Assembly (NCBI GenBank): GCA_947627275.1
Contig: CANQVK010000007.1
Span: forward strand, 1-64,000
Length of the DNA stretch: 64,000 nt
From: an uncultured Ruminococcus sp.
GTDB taxonomy: Bacteria > Bacillota > Clostridia > Oscillospirales > Ruminococcaceae
Direction of reading: 5' to 3'
The notes beneath the pieces were generated by a model that saw only the letters and a list, made by a program, of their open reading frames with translations, was not told the origin of the DNA and did not search any database. Numbering within the stretch: the first letter of the stretch is position 1; the number at the start of each line of letters is the position of its first letter. Positions 18,539 to 28,241 of the stretch are shown piece by piece. The position numbers were made by a program, and so were the translations under genes.

Positions 18539-19933
18539 ATGAAGTCTAAAATTTTCGCAGCAGTATCGGCGGCTGTGGTTATTCTGCCGTTTTTGCGCTG
18601 TTCCGATGCCGAAGCTGTAAGCTTCACTATGAAAAGCACCCTACACAGTGATTCGGCTATTATATTAAATCTCGACAGCGATATTGTTATCCATGAAAAA
18701 AATGCGGACAAAAAACAGATGCCCGGTCCGCTGGTAAATATTATGACAGCGGTTGTATGTATGGAGAATTGTTCCGACCTTAATCAGGAGATCACCATTG
18801 AGGAGGACATTTACTCCGATCTGTACGTTACGGATTATCCCGATGATCTGCGTTTTGCTGAAATCCTTGACGGTGATGTGCTGACATATAACGACCTTCT
18901 CTATGCCATGATGCTGACCTCATCTATCGAGGCTTCGCAGACTATTGCATACAATATCGGCGGAGAGAGCGTATCGGCGTTCGTTGAACTGATGAATGAA
19001 AAAGCGGCAGCGCTTGGAATGTCCTCAACCAATTTCACAAATCCTACGGGAATGTACGATGCAGAGCAGTACACTACCGCAAGAGATATGGCTATCCTTA
19101 CAAAATACGCAATGAGCATGTCTCATTTTGATGATATTTGTTCGACTTATGCGTATACGCCGTCTATCCCGAATGAGGAAAGGCATCCTGTACGAGAATC
19201 GTGGCGGTGGTTTCATTCCAATATCATGATGGACGAGGAGAGCGACAGCTATTACAAGGGCGTTCGTGGAGTAAAGACGGGTAATCTTGAACTCGGCGGA
19301 CGCAATATCGTTGCTGCGGCGAGCAAGGACGGTCACAATTATCTTGTGATAGGAATGAGAGCGCCTATTAATGACCCCGACGGAAACACAGCATTTTATC
19401 ATATCGAGGATGCCGAGACTATGCTTGACTGGGCATTCGGACATTTTTCCTATCAGGTAGTTCTTGCGGAAACTGCGGAGCTTGGCGAGCTTCCTGTAGA
19501 ACTGGCTGACGGCAACGATTACGTGCTTGCAAGACCAAAGGAGGAAGTTTCGCTCCTATGGTATGACCAGATAGACCTTTCTCTTATCAGCAGAGATAAC
19601 ATTACTTGGTATCAGACTAAGCTTCAGGCTCCCGTAAAAAAAGGAGATCCGCTTGGAAGAGTTACACTTGAATACTCTGGTGAAAGACTGGCAGATGTTG
19701 AGCTTGTAGCAGTTTCAAATGTTGAGCGGTCAACGTCAAAGTATAATTTCTATGCGGCAAAGCTGTTCACAAAATCAAGTTGGTTCAAGAAATCGTTTAT
19801 TGTTGCGGGACTGATCTCGATTCTGTACATTATAATTTGCATATATTCGTATGTGCTTTTCAAGAGCCGTGCAAAACCCGTAAAACCGATGTACGCTGTT
19901 CCAAAGGTCGATAGGAGAAAAAAGAAAAAATAA
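18539..19933 (+). CDS. S11-family D-Ala-D-Ala carboxypeptidase homologue, probably inactive
   Basis: A 464-residue exported protein with a signal peptide (residues 1-26), a penicillin-binding S11 fold, a PBP5-type C-terminal domain, a membrane helix near 420-442 and a basic tail. True enzymes have SxxK as the nucleophile/base motif followed by IMTA; here the aligned segment is PGPLVNIMTA, so Ser is Pro64 and Lys is Asn67. The SxN motif is SSI (128-130). Only KTG (246-248) remains. The fold landmarks LLYAMMLTSS, NPTGMYDAEQYTTARDM and GVKTGNLELGGRN make homology certain. It is probably a peptidoglycan-binding or regulatory pseudoenzyme. It stands alone between divergent and convergent neighbours. 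Confidence 0.85.
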   Translation: MKSKIFAAVSAAVVILPFLRCSDAEAVSFTMKSTLHSDSAIILNLDSDIVIHEKNADKKQMPGPLVNIMTAVVCMENCSDLNQEITIEEDIYSDLYVTDYPDDLRFAEILDGDVLTYNDLLYAMMLTSSIEASQTIAYNIGGESVSAFVELMNEKAAALGMSSTNFTNPTGMYDAEQYTTARDMAILTKYAMSMSHFDDICSTYAYTPSIPNEERHPVRESWRWFHSNIMMDEESDSYYKGVRGVKTGNLELGGRNIVAAASKDGHNYLVIGMRAPINDPDGNTAFYHIEDAETMLDWAFGHFSYQVVLAETAELGELPVELADGNDYVLARPKEEVSLLWYDQIDLSLISRDNITWYQTKLQAPVKKGDPLGRVTLEYSGERLADVELVAVSNVERSTSKYNFYAAKLFTKSSWFKKSFIVAGLISILYIIICIYSYVLFKSRAKPVKPMYAVPKVDRRKKKK

Positions 19934-19940
19934 TATGTAA

Positions 19941-19975
19941 AAAAATGACATCCGTAAAAGGATGTCATTTTTTCA
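19941..19975. terminator. Bidirectional terminator
   Basis: A 13-bp stem (19941-19953 with 19960-19972), A-rich on the left and T-rich on the right, between the convergent genes ending at 19933 and 19982. Confidence 0.9.
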
Positions 19976-19981
19976 ACATAA

Positions 19982-22942
19982 TTATTCAGTTCTGAGAGCC
20001 TCAACAGGATCTTTTCGTGCAGCAACTCCCGAGGGGATAAGTCCAGCAATAAACGTCAGGAACATGCTTATTGCAACGAGTATGATTCCTCCGACGGGCG
20101 GCAGGCTCGAATAAAGCGTATCAAGGCTTGTAAGACTGTGAATTATCAGGTTTATGGGAATATTGATCAGTATAGTGCAGCCGATTCCGATAAGTCCGGC
20201 ACAAAGTCCCACAAGAAGCGTTTCGGCATTAAATACGGTTGAAACATCGTGCTTTGAAGCGCCTATGGCACGGAGTATTCCGATCTCTCTTGTACGCTCC
20301 AGTACGGATATATATGTGATAATGCCTATCATGATAGACGATACCACGAGAGAGATTCCGACAAATGCGATAAGCAGGTACGAAATTCCGCTTATGATGC
20401 TTGTTATAGAGGACATAAGAAGCGCCACCATATCGGTGTAGTGAATAACGTCCTTTTCTTCTTTACCCTTGTTGTAATCCTTGATAATGTCCGAGATCTC
20501 GTCCTTATCTTCAAAAGTTTTAGCAAATATACTGATAGAAGACGGGTCGCTTAAATCAGCTTTTCCGAGCTTCTTCATATTATCGTCATAGGAATAATCT
20601 GAAATTTCCTCGGGAGTAAATTCATCGCATACGAGGGCATAGGTTTCTGTGGAAATTTTTGCCTTATCCAGAGCCTTTGCAAGCTCCTTGTTAGTTTTTG
20701 AGGCGAGCTGAGCCTGTGCCTGCGCTGCATACTGCTCTGTCATCTGAGCCTTCATTGCTTCTTCCGCAAATACTTTCAGATCATCGTCTGACATTGAAGA
20801 AATGTATGTTTCTATTTGTTCTGCGCTTACACCGATCTCCTCGGCATAATTTGCTTTTATCTGCTCGATAAATGTTTTTCTGTCGAACTCCTTCATCATC
20901 TCAGAAATTTGCGCTTCGATCTGCGAAGGATCAGGCTGAGACATTACAAAACGGTATATATCAGCTTTTTCGTCCTCATCAGCCGACTTGATGTACTCTT
21001 TAGCAGTTTCAGCTTTTTCCTCGGGCGTAGGTTCAACGTATTCGTCCGTCATGAACTTTGTACCTGTGAGGAGGTCGTTTTCCTTGTCGGCTTCCTGAGC
21101 CTTTACAAGCTCGGATTCGTTCGTCTTGTCGATAGCATATTGGGTAAGTTCGGCTGTATATCCAAGATAACTGCTTATCATAGCGTTCTTGACGTCTTCA
21201 CCGGGACGTATGAAGCCGACTATTTTGACATCCGTACCAACATCGTTAGATGTGAAAAGGAAATCCAGACCTGTTTCATTGGCGGTAAGATCGGTTGCGG
21301 TCTTAGTTTCCGAATCATATTGGTATGTCTCAAAAGGAAGTATCATTTTGAACTTTTTGTTCATAAGCTCATCGAGATCCCATTCAAGCTGACCGTAATC
21401 GTCAATGGTCTCCTCGTTCATGACCGCTTTTATGTGGGATTTGAATTCATCCGGGTCTTTAAGTCCCATAGCATAGAGAATGAAATCAGGTATCTCGTTG
21501 TTTTTGGTAAGTACCACAACAGCTTCGTCATAGGCTTCGGGCCATCTTCCTTTTACAACGTCGTACTGCTCCTTGACAATATCGTTTACGCCTGTACCGT
21601 CCTCATTAGGGAGCAGTTCTTCCATAACGCTGAAGCCCATCATTGACATTTCTGCGCCTGCCATTGAACTTCCGAGCATATTGTTGACCATTGCGCTGTT
21701 TCCCATATCGAAAGCGTCGGCATAAAGCTTCATGAAGTCAACCTTGAGTATATCGCCGTTGGGAGCCTCGGTATAAATATTAATCGGAATATCGTATGAG
21801 TAGGCGATAGCTGTGGAATGCTCGGCGATTCCCTCATTTGTATCAAGAAAGGTTTTGAAGTCCTTCATATTGTTTATCTGTTTTGCTGAGGAATTCATCG
21901 AGTTAAACATATCGTAAACTGTTGTGTTTGAATACAGCTTATCGTCCTCGAAAACCTTTTTCTCATACTCCTTCTGATTCTCCATCATAGCGGTTATCAT
22001 ACTTGAAGTATCGGCATTTTCTCTGTTGATCTGCAACGGATACGAGGACAAGGTCTCCTCCTGAATATCGTTTATGTATGTATTTATACCCGTTGAAAGC
22101 GAAAGTATCGTAGCGATGCCTATTATGCCTATAGAACCTGCAAAGGCAGTTAAAAAAGTACGGCCTTTTTTTGTCATAAGGTTATTTAGCGAAAGAGAAA
22201 CGGCAGTTCCGAACGACATGGAAACGCGCTTTTTCTTGGCAGGTTTTTCCTTTATTTCGGCCGCTTCAAAAGGATTGCTGTCGCCTATTATCTTACCGTC
22301 CCTGACCTTTACGATACGGTTTGCATAGTTTTCCGCAAGCTCGGGGTTGTGGGTTACCATTATAACGAGCTTATCCTTGGCTATCTCTTTCAGAAGCTCC
22401 ATTACTTGTATTGAGGTTTCGCTGTCTAAAGCGCCGGTAGGCTCGTCGGCAAGCAGAATATCGGGGTTATTTATAAGCGCACGCGCAATGGCAACACGCT
22501 GCATCTGACCGCCTGACATCTGATTGGGTTTTTTGTGGAGCTGATTTCCCAAGCCGACCTTTTCAAGAGCTTCTTTTGCACGTTTTTTTCTTTCGGATTT
22601 TGAGACTCCCGAAATTGTCAGAGCAAGTTCAACGTTGGCGAGAACCGTCTGATGCGGGATAAGGTTGTAGCTTTGGAATACAAAGCCGATAGAGTGATTT
22701 CTGTAAGCGTCCCAGTCTCTGTCCTGATATTGTTTTGTTGATACCCCGTTGATGACAAGATCGCCTGACGTGTAATGGTCAAGCCCCCCGATGATGTTGA
22801 GCATTGTGGTCTTGCCGCAGCCCGAATGACCGAGTATAGCCACGAACTCATTTTCACGGAAAGTAATGCTTACGCCGTTAAGAGCAGTTACAACATTCTC
22901 TCCGCTGCCGTAAGTTTTTACGACATTCTTCAATTGAAGCAT
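19982..22942 (-). CDS. MacB-like fused ABC ATPase/FtsX-type permease
   Basis: A 986-residue protein with an N-terminal ABC ATPase of the LolD/MacB type (Walker A GHSGCGKTT, Q-loop FVFQSYNLIPHQT, signature MSGGQMQRVAIARAL, Walker B ILLADEPTGALD) and a membrane part of four helices: one near residue 270, a long extracytoplasmic domain of about 480 residues, then three C-terminal FtsX-type helices ending GVAARKDPVEALRTE. The large outer domain has a long helical Gln/Ala-rich stretch (YAAQAQAQLASKTNKELAK). Such proteins couple ATP hydrolysis to movements outside the cell, for example peptide export or antimicrobial resistance. The ATG at 22942 follows GAAAGGGAATTATT. No accessory gene adjoins it. 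Confidence 0.88.
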   Translation of the reverse strand: MLQLKNVVKTYGSGENVVTALNGVSITFRENEFVAILGHSGCGKTTMLNIIGGLDHYTSGDLVINGVSTKQYQDRDWDAYRNHSIGFVFQSYNLIPHQTVLANVELALTISGVSKSERKKRAKEALEKVGLGNQLHKKPNQMSGGQMQRVAIARALINNPDILLADEPTGALDSETSIQVMELLKEIAKDKLVIMVTHNPELAENYANRIVKVRDGKIIGDSNPFEAAEIKEKPAKKKRVSMSFGTAVSLSLNNLMTKKGRTFLTAFAGSIGIIGIATILSLSTGINTYINDIQEETLSSYPLQINRENADTSSMITAMMENQKEYEKKVFEDDKLYSNTTVYDMFNSMNSSAKQINNMKDFKTFLDTNEGIAEHSTAIAYSYDIPINIYTEAPNGDILKVDFMKLYADAFDMGNSAMVNNMLGSSMAGAEMSMMGFSVMEELLPNEDGTGVNDIVKEQYDVVKGRWPEAYDEAVVVLTKNNEIPDFILYAMGLKDPDEFKSHIKAVMNEETIDDYGQLEWDLDELMNKKFKMILPFETYQYDSETKTATDLTANETGLDFLFTSNDVGTDVKIVGFIRPGEDVKNAMISSYLGYTAELTQYAIDKTNESELVKAQEADKENDLLTGTKFMTDEYVEPTPEEKAETAKEYIKSADEDEKADIYRFVMSQPDPSQIEAQISEMMKEFDRKTFIEQIKANYAEEIGVSAEQIETYISSMSDDDLKVFAEEAMKAQMTEQYAAQAQAQLASKTNKELAKALDKAKISTETYALVCDEFTPEEISDYSYDDNMKKLGKADLSDPSSISIFAKTFEDKDEISDIIKDYNKGKEEKDVIHYTDMVALLMSSITSIISGISYLLIAFVGISLVVSSIMIGIITYISVLERTREIGILRAIGASKHDVSTVFNAETLLVGLCAGLIGIGCTILINIPINLIIHSLTSLDTLYSSLPPVGGIILVAISMFLTFIAGLIPSGVAARKDPVEALRTE

Positions 22943-22996
22943 AATAATTCCCTTTCTCATTAAATTTTTTTGTTTTGCATTAAATGTCCAAAGAAA

Positions 22997-23025
22997 ATTA
23001 TAGCACTTTGACGAAAATATGTCAA
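22997..23025 (-). promoter_or_regulatory. Promoter of the MacB-like gene
   Basis: On the minus strand, TTGACA (23025-23020) and TATAAT (23002-22997), 17-bp spacing: a consensus housekeeping promoter. Confidence 0.9.
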
Positions 23026-23082
23026 TGCTTTTGGAGAGGTTTCACAAAAATTTCATTTTTGCTTACAGCCTATAAAATGCAA

Positions 23083-23120
23083 ATACGGCGTTAATAATAA
23101 AAATTACAAACGCCGTATAT
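23083..23120 (-). terminator. Hairpin downstream of the VOC gene
   Basis: ATACGGCGTT pairs with AACGCCGTAT across an A/T-rich loop. On the minus strand it follows the VOC stop codon by about 20 bp; the U tract is weak (TTGCATTTT). Confidence 0.65.
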
Positions 23121-23141
23121 CTTTAGTTTTTAATAATTAGA

Positions 23142-23543
23142 TCAATGTTCAAATGGTCTGTTGAAAGAGCCAATCTCTATCAGATTTCCTTCGGGGTCGG
23201 CAATATAGCAGGTTCTTTGTCCCCACGGTTCGTTTTCGGGAGCTAAAACGGGAACAGCGCCTTTGCTGACCGCATTGGCAAATTCTGTATCGACTTCTTC
23301 AAAAGTGTCAACATACAGCGCAATTTCAGAATGACCGTTAAGTCCCTTGATGTATTCATATTTTCTGTTTGTCATTTTTTCAAAGTCATTTCTTCCGTAC
23401 ATTAAGAAAAGTGTTCCGTCCTTTACGAGATATACATTTGACGTATCCTCGTTTTCCTTAATTTCAAAGCCGAGAACGTCACGATAGAAACGTATCATAG
23501 ACGGCATATCGTTTACGAAAATTCCAAAACCGTCAAGCTTCAT
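23142..23543 (-). CDS. VOC superfamily (glyoxalase/bleomycin resistance-like) protein
   Basis: A 133-residue vicinal-oxygen-chelate protein. It opens with the paired beta-alpha-beta module FGIFVNDMPSMIRFYRDVLG and closes with AVPVLAPENEPWGQRTCYIA and DPEGNLIEIGSF, where the terminal Glu is the usual metal ligand. The substrate cannot be assigned: members include glyoxalases, dioxygenases and antibiotic-binding proteins. It lies between the MacB-like gene and the Gld-like operon but is separated from both. Confidence 0.85.
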   Translation of the reverse strand: MKLDGFGIFVNDMPSMIRFYRDVLGFEIKENEDTSNVYLVKDGTLFLMYGRNDFEKMTNRKYEYIKGLNGHSEIALYVDTFEEVDTEFANAVSKGAVPVLAPENEPWGQRTCYIADPEGNLIEIGSFNRPFEH

Positions 23544-23615
23544 AAGTCATTCCTCCATTTTTTCTTTAAACATTTTTTAATTTGTTTCATTCTTATGCGG
23601 TGACTTTAAAAAATG

Positions 23616-25007
23616 TTAATTTATATTTGCTTGTCTGCAAAGCAATTCAAAAGCTGCCGAAACGGAGTCGTTTCCGTAGATAAACTGATTGCTTGTAAGA
23701 GTTCCTGTGTATTCGCCGTCAACAAAAACGAAACAAAGACCTCCGCTGCCTGCGGAAACGAAATCTACCTGAGAGCTGCTGCCATCGTTGTTGACATATT
23801 TTGCGGTAAACATAGGATCTTTCAGTTCGGGCTGCATTTCCACGCCGATGTCAACAATGCCTATATACGCAAACAAGTCGAAGAAATTCTCAAAATAGCC
23901 GTTAAGTTCTGCATTTGTAAGATCAATGCGTGTTCCGCGGCATTCCGCCCAACCCTCTGATGCGTTTACGGTGAACTTTTCATTGACCGCTTCGCTGATT
24001 ATCTCAAATTCTGAAACAGTATACATATCAGCGCATTCAACTGTTTTCATAACAAAATCAATCGGACGTTTGTCAATGAAGTCGAGATCGGAGGCGTAAT
24101 AAACCTCGACCTGTTTGGCTTCCTGATTGTAAACGTGAGTATACGTATCGGCATTCTGACCGTATCGGCTGAAAAGCAGCGTCTTTGACGTTCCGTCGGA
24201 GCTTTTGACAACAAATTCCGCAGTTGGTTCGTCGAAGCCGTATGCCGTTACATCATCGTCATTCTCGGGGAGCATTTCTTCTGCCGAAAGACGTGTTATC
24301 AATGTTACTACGTTTGACACTTTAGTCTGATCGACTGTCAGCATTTCGTATTTATCGGGAAGCTTCCAGATGTGATTTTCAGTATCATAGTTCAGTTCAT
24401 AAACCTGCGTACCGTCCCGAATGAGTTCAAGTCCGATAATTTCCGAATCCTTATAGGGAATAAAATTATTGTCCTTGAGGCTCAGGCGTGTCGTAAGTAT
24501 GGAGCTTGCGTCCACAGAACGAATTGCATAAACTTTTTCTTTTTCCGGCGTATAGCCATAGTAATATTCGCCCGTGGGACTTTTGCTGCCTATGTATAGC
24601 GTATGAGAATCCTTGCCGTCCGAAACGGTTACTGTGTACGGATCATCAAGACCGTATGTCGTTTTATTTTCCTCTGTCAGCTCACCATAATTTGTATCGG
24701 CAGTAAGCGTGGAAATAAACGTACATAAACCTTGTACGGTAACTTGATTAACGTCAAAGGAAGTTCCAGTGTTTTCGGCAAGCGCCCATTTTTCGTCCTT
24801 TAGTTCTATTATGTAGCTGCCGTCGGAATTGATTATTTCAACCTTATTGATACTGGCGGAATCAATATCGAACAGTACGTTGTCCGCAAGAGCAATTTCG
24901 TTATTTTTAGTCTCCGTTTCGCTTTTAGATTTGACCGCAAGAAATGCTCCTATGGAAATTCCAGCGGCAGCTAAAAGTACGGCAACTGCAATAATCGCTT
25001 TTTTCAT
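23616..25007 (-). CDS. DUF4340-type exported protein of the Gld-like ABC operon
   Basis: A 463-residue protein with one N-terminal membrane anchor (AIIAVAVLLAAAGISIGAFL) and an outer beta-rich region resembling DUF4340, which often accompanies GldG-like proteins. Repeated segments of similar form are visible (VNKVEIINSDGSYIIELK-like, then LELIRDGTQVYELNYD). ATG 25007 is chosen because AAGGAGA lies about 10 bases upstream; it overlaps the previous stop codon. It is the last gene of the four-gene operon. Its function is unknown. Confidence 0.75.
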   Translation of the reverse strand: MKKAIIAVAVLLAAAGISIGAFLAVKSKSETETKNNEIALADNVLFDIDSASINKVEIINSDGSYIIELKDEKWALAENTGTSFDVNQVTVQGLCTFISTLTADTNYGELTEENKTTYGLDDPYTVTVSDGKDSHTLYIGSKSPTGEYYYGYTPEKEKVYAIRSVDASSILTTRLSLKDNNFIPYKDSEIIGLELIRDGTQVYELNYDTENHIWKLPDKYEMLTVDQTKVSNVVTLITRLSAEEMLPENDDDVTAYGFDEPTAEFVVKSSDGTSKTLLFSRYGQNADTYTHVYNQEAKQVEVYYASDLDFIDKRPIDFVMKTVECADMYTVSEFEIISEAVNEKFTVNASEGWAECRGTRIDLTNAELNGYFENFFDLFAYIGIVDIGVEMQPELKDPMFTAKYVNNDGSSSQVDFVSAGSGGLCFVFVDGEYTGTLTSNQFIYGNDSVSAAFELLCRQANIN

Positions 25008-26488
25008 TAAGCATGTCTCCTTTTCAGCCATACGATCAGACCAAAGAGAGCGAAAATGACGGGGATAACAAAAAACAGTCTTATGGTTCTTGAAGCTTCA
25101 TCACCGTCAGCAAAGGTCATTGTGTCGTAGGAATTGAATTTATTCTCAATACCGAGGTCAACGTCGCTGGAGTGAAGCCATGTATTGGAGAACATTATAA
25201 GGCGGCGTGTTCCAAATGTTGGTACATGAAGAGTATCGTCAATAGGTTCATCACAGCCTACAACGATAAGCTTTGCGCCTGTCTGCTTATTATAAGAGTA
25301 GTATCCCATTACAAGAGGCTGATTGGATTTTTTTCTTGCATCAGCGGACGTAACAGCGTCTCCTCCCATAGGTTCGCTTATGGTAGTATATTCTTCGCTG
25401 TCCATGGCGGTAGGCAGATTTTCAATTATTGAAGCCTTTTCTATCATTTCACCGGAGGAAGTCAATTCATAGAAGCTGCGGATATTTGAAACTCCCGATT
25501 CATAAGTGCCGTCGGCAATAAGCGTATTGATCTCAGTAGTGAGGTCCTCGGAATAATCCTCAGCTTTTGTGGGGTATGAAACGGTAAAGTAGTTGTCGAC
25601 CTGTTCAGAACTAAGATTTTTAAGCTGCCATTTTGTGTTCTTCTCTTTAACAATGTTGTAGTCCATACCGATCTCGAATTTGGCAAGAAGATACTCGATA
25701 TTTTCAAAACGTCCTTCTGTATCGCATGGGGAGAGGAGCATCTGCATCTTTCCGCCGTTGTCGATGTATTCGCTGAGCTTGTCACGATCGGAATCGGTAA
25801 TATCACGAGTTGGCGCGGCAATACAGATAATAGCTGTTTCTTCGGGAACTTTATCTACAGTTGAAAGATCGAGCTCCTTTACTTCATAATTATCTGTTTT
25901 AACCATATCCCTGTATGAAGAATAATTTCCGTCAAGAGTCTTGTCGCTGTATCCTTTAAGAAAATAAATAGTCGGGAGATTGCCGGAAGCACATTGATAA
26001 ATAGCTCCCGCAATGAGATTTTCACCGGCATATTCAATAATATCGTTTGAATCGGTCTGAAAGAGATTTCCCGAAATTTGTCTTATCGTATCGCCGCACT
26101 TTACGAAAACATCATTTCTTTTGACTTCAAGAACTCCCGTAGGATTGAGTGAATTTGCAAGTTCGGCATTTTCATCAGGGTCAAAACATGTGAGCGTAAT
26201 ATTTTCTCTTTTGTCGAGTTCCATAAAAGTATGGTAGACAGGCAAACAGTTCGGCTCGCTTTTCAGATTGAAAAGCGTATTTAAAAAGTATACTTCGATC
26301 TGTTTATCGGAGGTATCGTCAAGAAGCTGCTCTGTGATAGGGTCAAGCGAATATTTACCTGAAGGGGTCATATCGTATACCTTATCATAGTAAGCGAACA
26401 TCATATTTACAGGCACAAAGACAAGAAGTACAAGGAATGCAAGTACAAACGCAAAAGCGCCCGAAAGATTAAGTTTTTTCTTATTCAT
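25007..26488 (-). CDS. GldG-like auxiliary component of an ABC exporter
   Basis: A 493-residue protein with a membrane helix near each end (AFVLAFLVLLVFVPVNMMFA near 15-34, and LFFVIPVIFALFGLIVWLKR at the C-terminus) and a large outer domain resembling the GldG/intraflagellar-transport-like region: YDMTPSGKYSLDPITEQLLD, ITLTCFDPDENAEL and IICIAAPTRDITDSDRDKL followed by YIDNGGKMQML. In Bacteroidetes gliding bacteria GldG works with GldA and GldF; in Firmicutes the substrate is unknown. It lies 5 bp after the permease gene. Confidence 0.8.
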   Translation of the reverse strand: MNKKKLNLSGAFAFVLAFLVLLVFVPVNMMFAYYDKVYDMTPSGKYSLDPITEQLLDDTSDKQIEVYFLNTLFNLKSEPNCLPVYHTFMELDKRENITLTCFDPDENAELANSLNPTGVLEVKRNDVFVKCGDTIRQISGNLFQTDSNDIIEYAGENLIAGAIYQCASGNLPTIYFLKGYSDKTLDGNYSSYRDMVKTDNYEVKELDLSTVDKVPEETAIICIAAPTRDITDSDRDKLSEYIDNGGKMQMLLSPCDTEGRFENIEYLLAKFEIGMDYNIVKEKNTKWQLKNLSSEQVDNYFTVSYPTKAEDYSEDLTTEINTLIADGTYESGVSNIRSFYELTSSGEMIEKASIIENLPTAMDSEEYTTISEPMGGDAVTSADARKKSNQPLVMGYYSYNKQTGAKLIVVGCDEPIDDTLHVPTFGTRRLIMFSNTWLHSSDVDLGIENKFNSYDTMTFADGDEASRTIRLFFVIPVIFALFGLIVWLKRRHA

Positions 26489-26493
26489 ATCAT

Positions 26494-27225
26494 TTACCCC
26501 CTGTTCCAGCGTCTTTTCTCAATGGCGATATAATTCCATACGAGACATACTATGATCGCCGATAAGAAGAACACTATATCCGAAAGTCTGATAAAGCCCT
26601 GCGAGAAGTACGCAAATCTCGGCTGTGCGGCAAATGCGTAAAGGGCTGCCTGAATCGCCGGATACTGGGCGATAAAATCAGTCATGGCGAAGTTGTCGAT
26701 AAAAAGGAATACAAACATAACGATCTCGCCGAATATAGCAGCGATAATGGAATTTTCGGTAAAGCATGATATAAGCTGACCGATAGCTATGTACATTGCT
26801 CCCCACAGGAAGAATCCGAGGTATGCGCAGGTAAGCTGACTGACAACTACTTCGCCTTTGATAGCCGTAAATATCGGGAAAAACATAGCGCTTGCAAGCA
26901 TAAATATGAATACGGTGATGTTCGCAAGATATTTGCCCAATATGATCTGAACAACGTTTACGGGGGAGGTCATAAGAAGAACCTCTGTGCCGAATTTACG
27001 TTCATCGGCAAACGTCCTCATGGTAAGTATGGGTATCAGGAAAATGAAGAATATGATTACATTATAAAATATGTCCGGAAAAGTGAAGCTAAAGGTCGCC
27101 TGATCGAGCGTTCCAAGACCCGAATTGAACATATAAGTAAACATAAACAGGAACAAAGCCGTTACAACATATGCAAACGGTGTGTAAAAGAAGGATTGAA
27201 GATCCTTTTTATAGACAGAAAACAT
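26494..27225 (-). CDS. ABC-2 type permease, GldF-like
   Basis: A 243-residue protein with six predicted membrane helices. The first block (MFSVYKKDLQSFFYTPFAYV) and the loop IPILTMRTFADERKFGTEVL followed by LMTSPVNVVQIILGKYLA are typical of ABC-2 permeases of the GldF/NosY kind. Its start overlaps the stop of the ATPase gene, so the two are made together. Confidence 0.88.
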   Translation of the reverse strand: MFSVYKKDLQSFFYTPFAYVVTALFLFMFTYMFNSGLGTLDQATFSFTFPDIFYNVIIFFIFLIPILTMRTFADERKFGTEVLLMTSPVNVVQIILGKYLANITVFIFMLASAMFFPIFTAIKGEVVVSQLTCAYLGFFLWGAMYIAIGQLISCFTENSIIAAIFGEIVMFVFLFIDNFAMTDFIAQYPAIQAALYAFAAQPRFAYFSQGFIRLSDIVFFLSAIIVCLVWNYIAIEKRRWNRG

Positions 27226-28241
27226 TATTCTTCCTCCTTTTCCGCATTATCGGCAGTTTCGGCTTTAATTTCTTCGTAAAGCTCCTCGATGCCTGATTTT
27301 GAGGTCTTGCTGTTGATAAGCTGAACAAATACCGATTCAAGATCGGGTTTTTCGGTGTAGATCTCGGTAATATGGATGCTGTTTTTAAGGAGTTCACTCA
27401 TAATATCGCTTCGTACCGCATCGCCGTCACCCGCAATATGAACGATAAACTCATAAAAATCATTGCCCTCAGCCTCGATTTTTACGATCTCCTCAACGCC
27501 CTTTACCATTTCAATGATATTGGCAGCCGTAGTTCTGCTGCCCTTTATCTTTACGTGGAGCGTGAGACTTCCGCCTGTCTGTTTCTCGAGATTTTCAATA
27601 GTGTCTATCGCCTTAATGTCGCCCTTGTTGATGATAACGACCCTGTCGCACACAGCGGAAACCTCAGACAAGATATGCGAACTGAAAATTACCGAATGAT
27701 CTTTTTTTAAGTCGGTTATAATGTTTCTGACCTCGGTTACCTGTTTGGGGTCAAGACCTACCGTAGGCTCGTCAAGAATGAGGAACTTCGGGTCACCCAA
27801 GAGAGCCTGAGCAAATCCGACACGCTGTTTATAGCCCTTTGAAAGATTCTTTATCAGCTTGTCCTTGACGTCGGTGATTTTCAGCAGCTGCATAACTCTG
27901 GTTATTTCACTGCTTTTTTTTGTCATGGGTATACGTTTAAGACCAGCACAGAAAGAAAGATATTCTCTGACCCTCATATCGGGGTAAACAGGCGGTATCT
28001 CGGGGAGATAGCCGATATTTCTCTTAGCCTTTACAGGTTCTTTGGAAATATCGCTGCCGCAGATAGTGACCTTGCCCGCAGTCATGGGCAAATAGCCGGC
28101 TATCATGTTCATGGTTGTGGATTTTCCGGCGCCGTTAGGTCCGAGAAATCCAAGGATCTCATTATCATTTATTGTAAAGCTTATATTGTTTACGGCACGG
28201 TTTTTTCCGTAATACTTTGTCAGATTTTCAATAGTAATCAT
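27225..28241 (-). CDS. ABC transporter ATP-binding protein, GldA-like
   Basis: A 338-residue ATPase with Walker A GFLGPNGAGKSTTMNMIAGY, signature NLSKGYKQRVGFAQAL, Walker B FLILDEPTVGLDPKQ and switch His in SVIFSSHILSEVSAVC. About 110 extra C-terminal residues form a regulatory domain and an acidic tail (EEIKAETADNAEKEEE). It heads an operon with the GldF-like permease, the GldG-like protein and the DUF4340 protein. AAAGGAGGCG precedes the ATG. Confidence 0.9.
   Translation of the reverse strand: MITIENLTKYYGKNRAVNNISFTINDNEILGFLGPNGAGKSTTMNMIAGYLPMTAGKVTICGSDISKEPVKAKRNIGYLPEIPPVYPDMRVREYLSFCAGLKRIPMTKKSSEITRVMQLLKITDVKDKLIKNLSKGYKQRVGFAQALLGDPKFLILDEPTVGLDPKQVTEVRNIITDLKKDHSVIFSSHILSEVSAVCDRVVIINKGDIKAIDTIENLEKQTGGSLTLHVKIKGSRTTAANIIEMVKGVEEIVKIEAEGNDFYEFIVHIAGDGDAVRSDIMSELLKNSIHITEIYTEKPDLESVFVQLINSKTSKSGIEELYEEIKAETADNAEKEEE

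Noticed and set aside
20816-21646. Long plus-strand frames opposite the MacB-like gene and similar long antisense frames in carB, fhs and gltB
   Set aside because: They are shadows in the complementary frames of well-supported genes and show no family motifs or binding sites.
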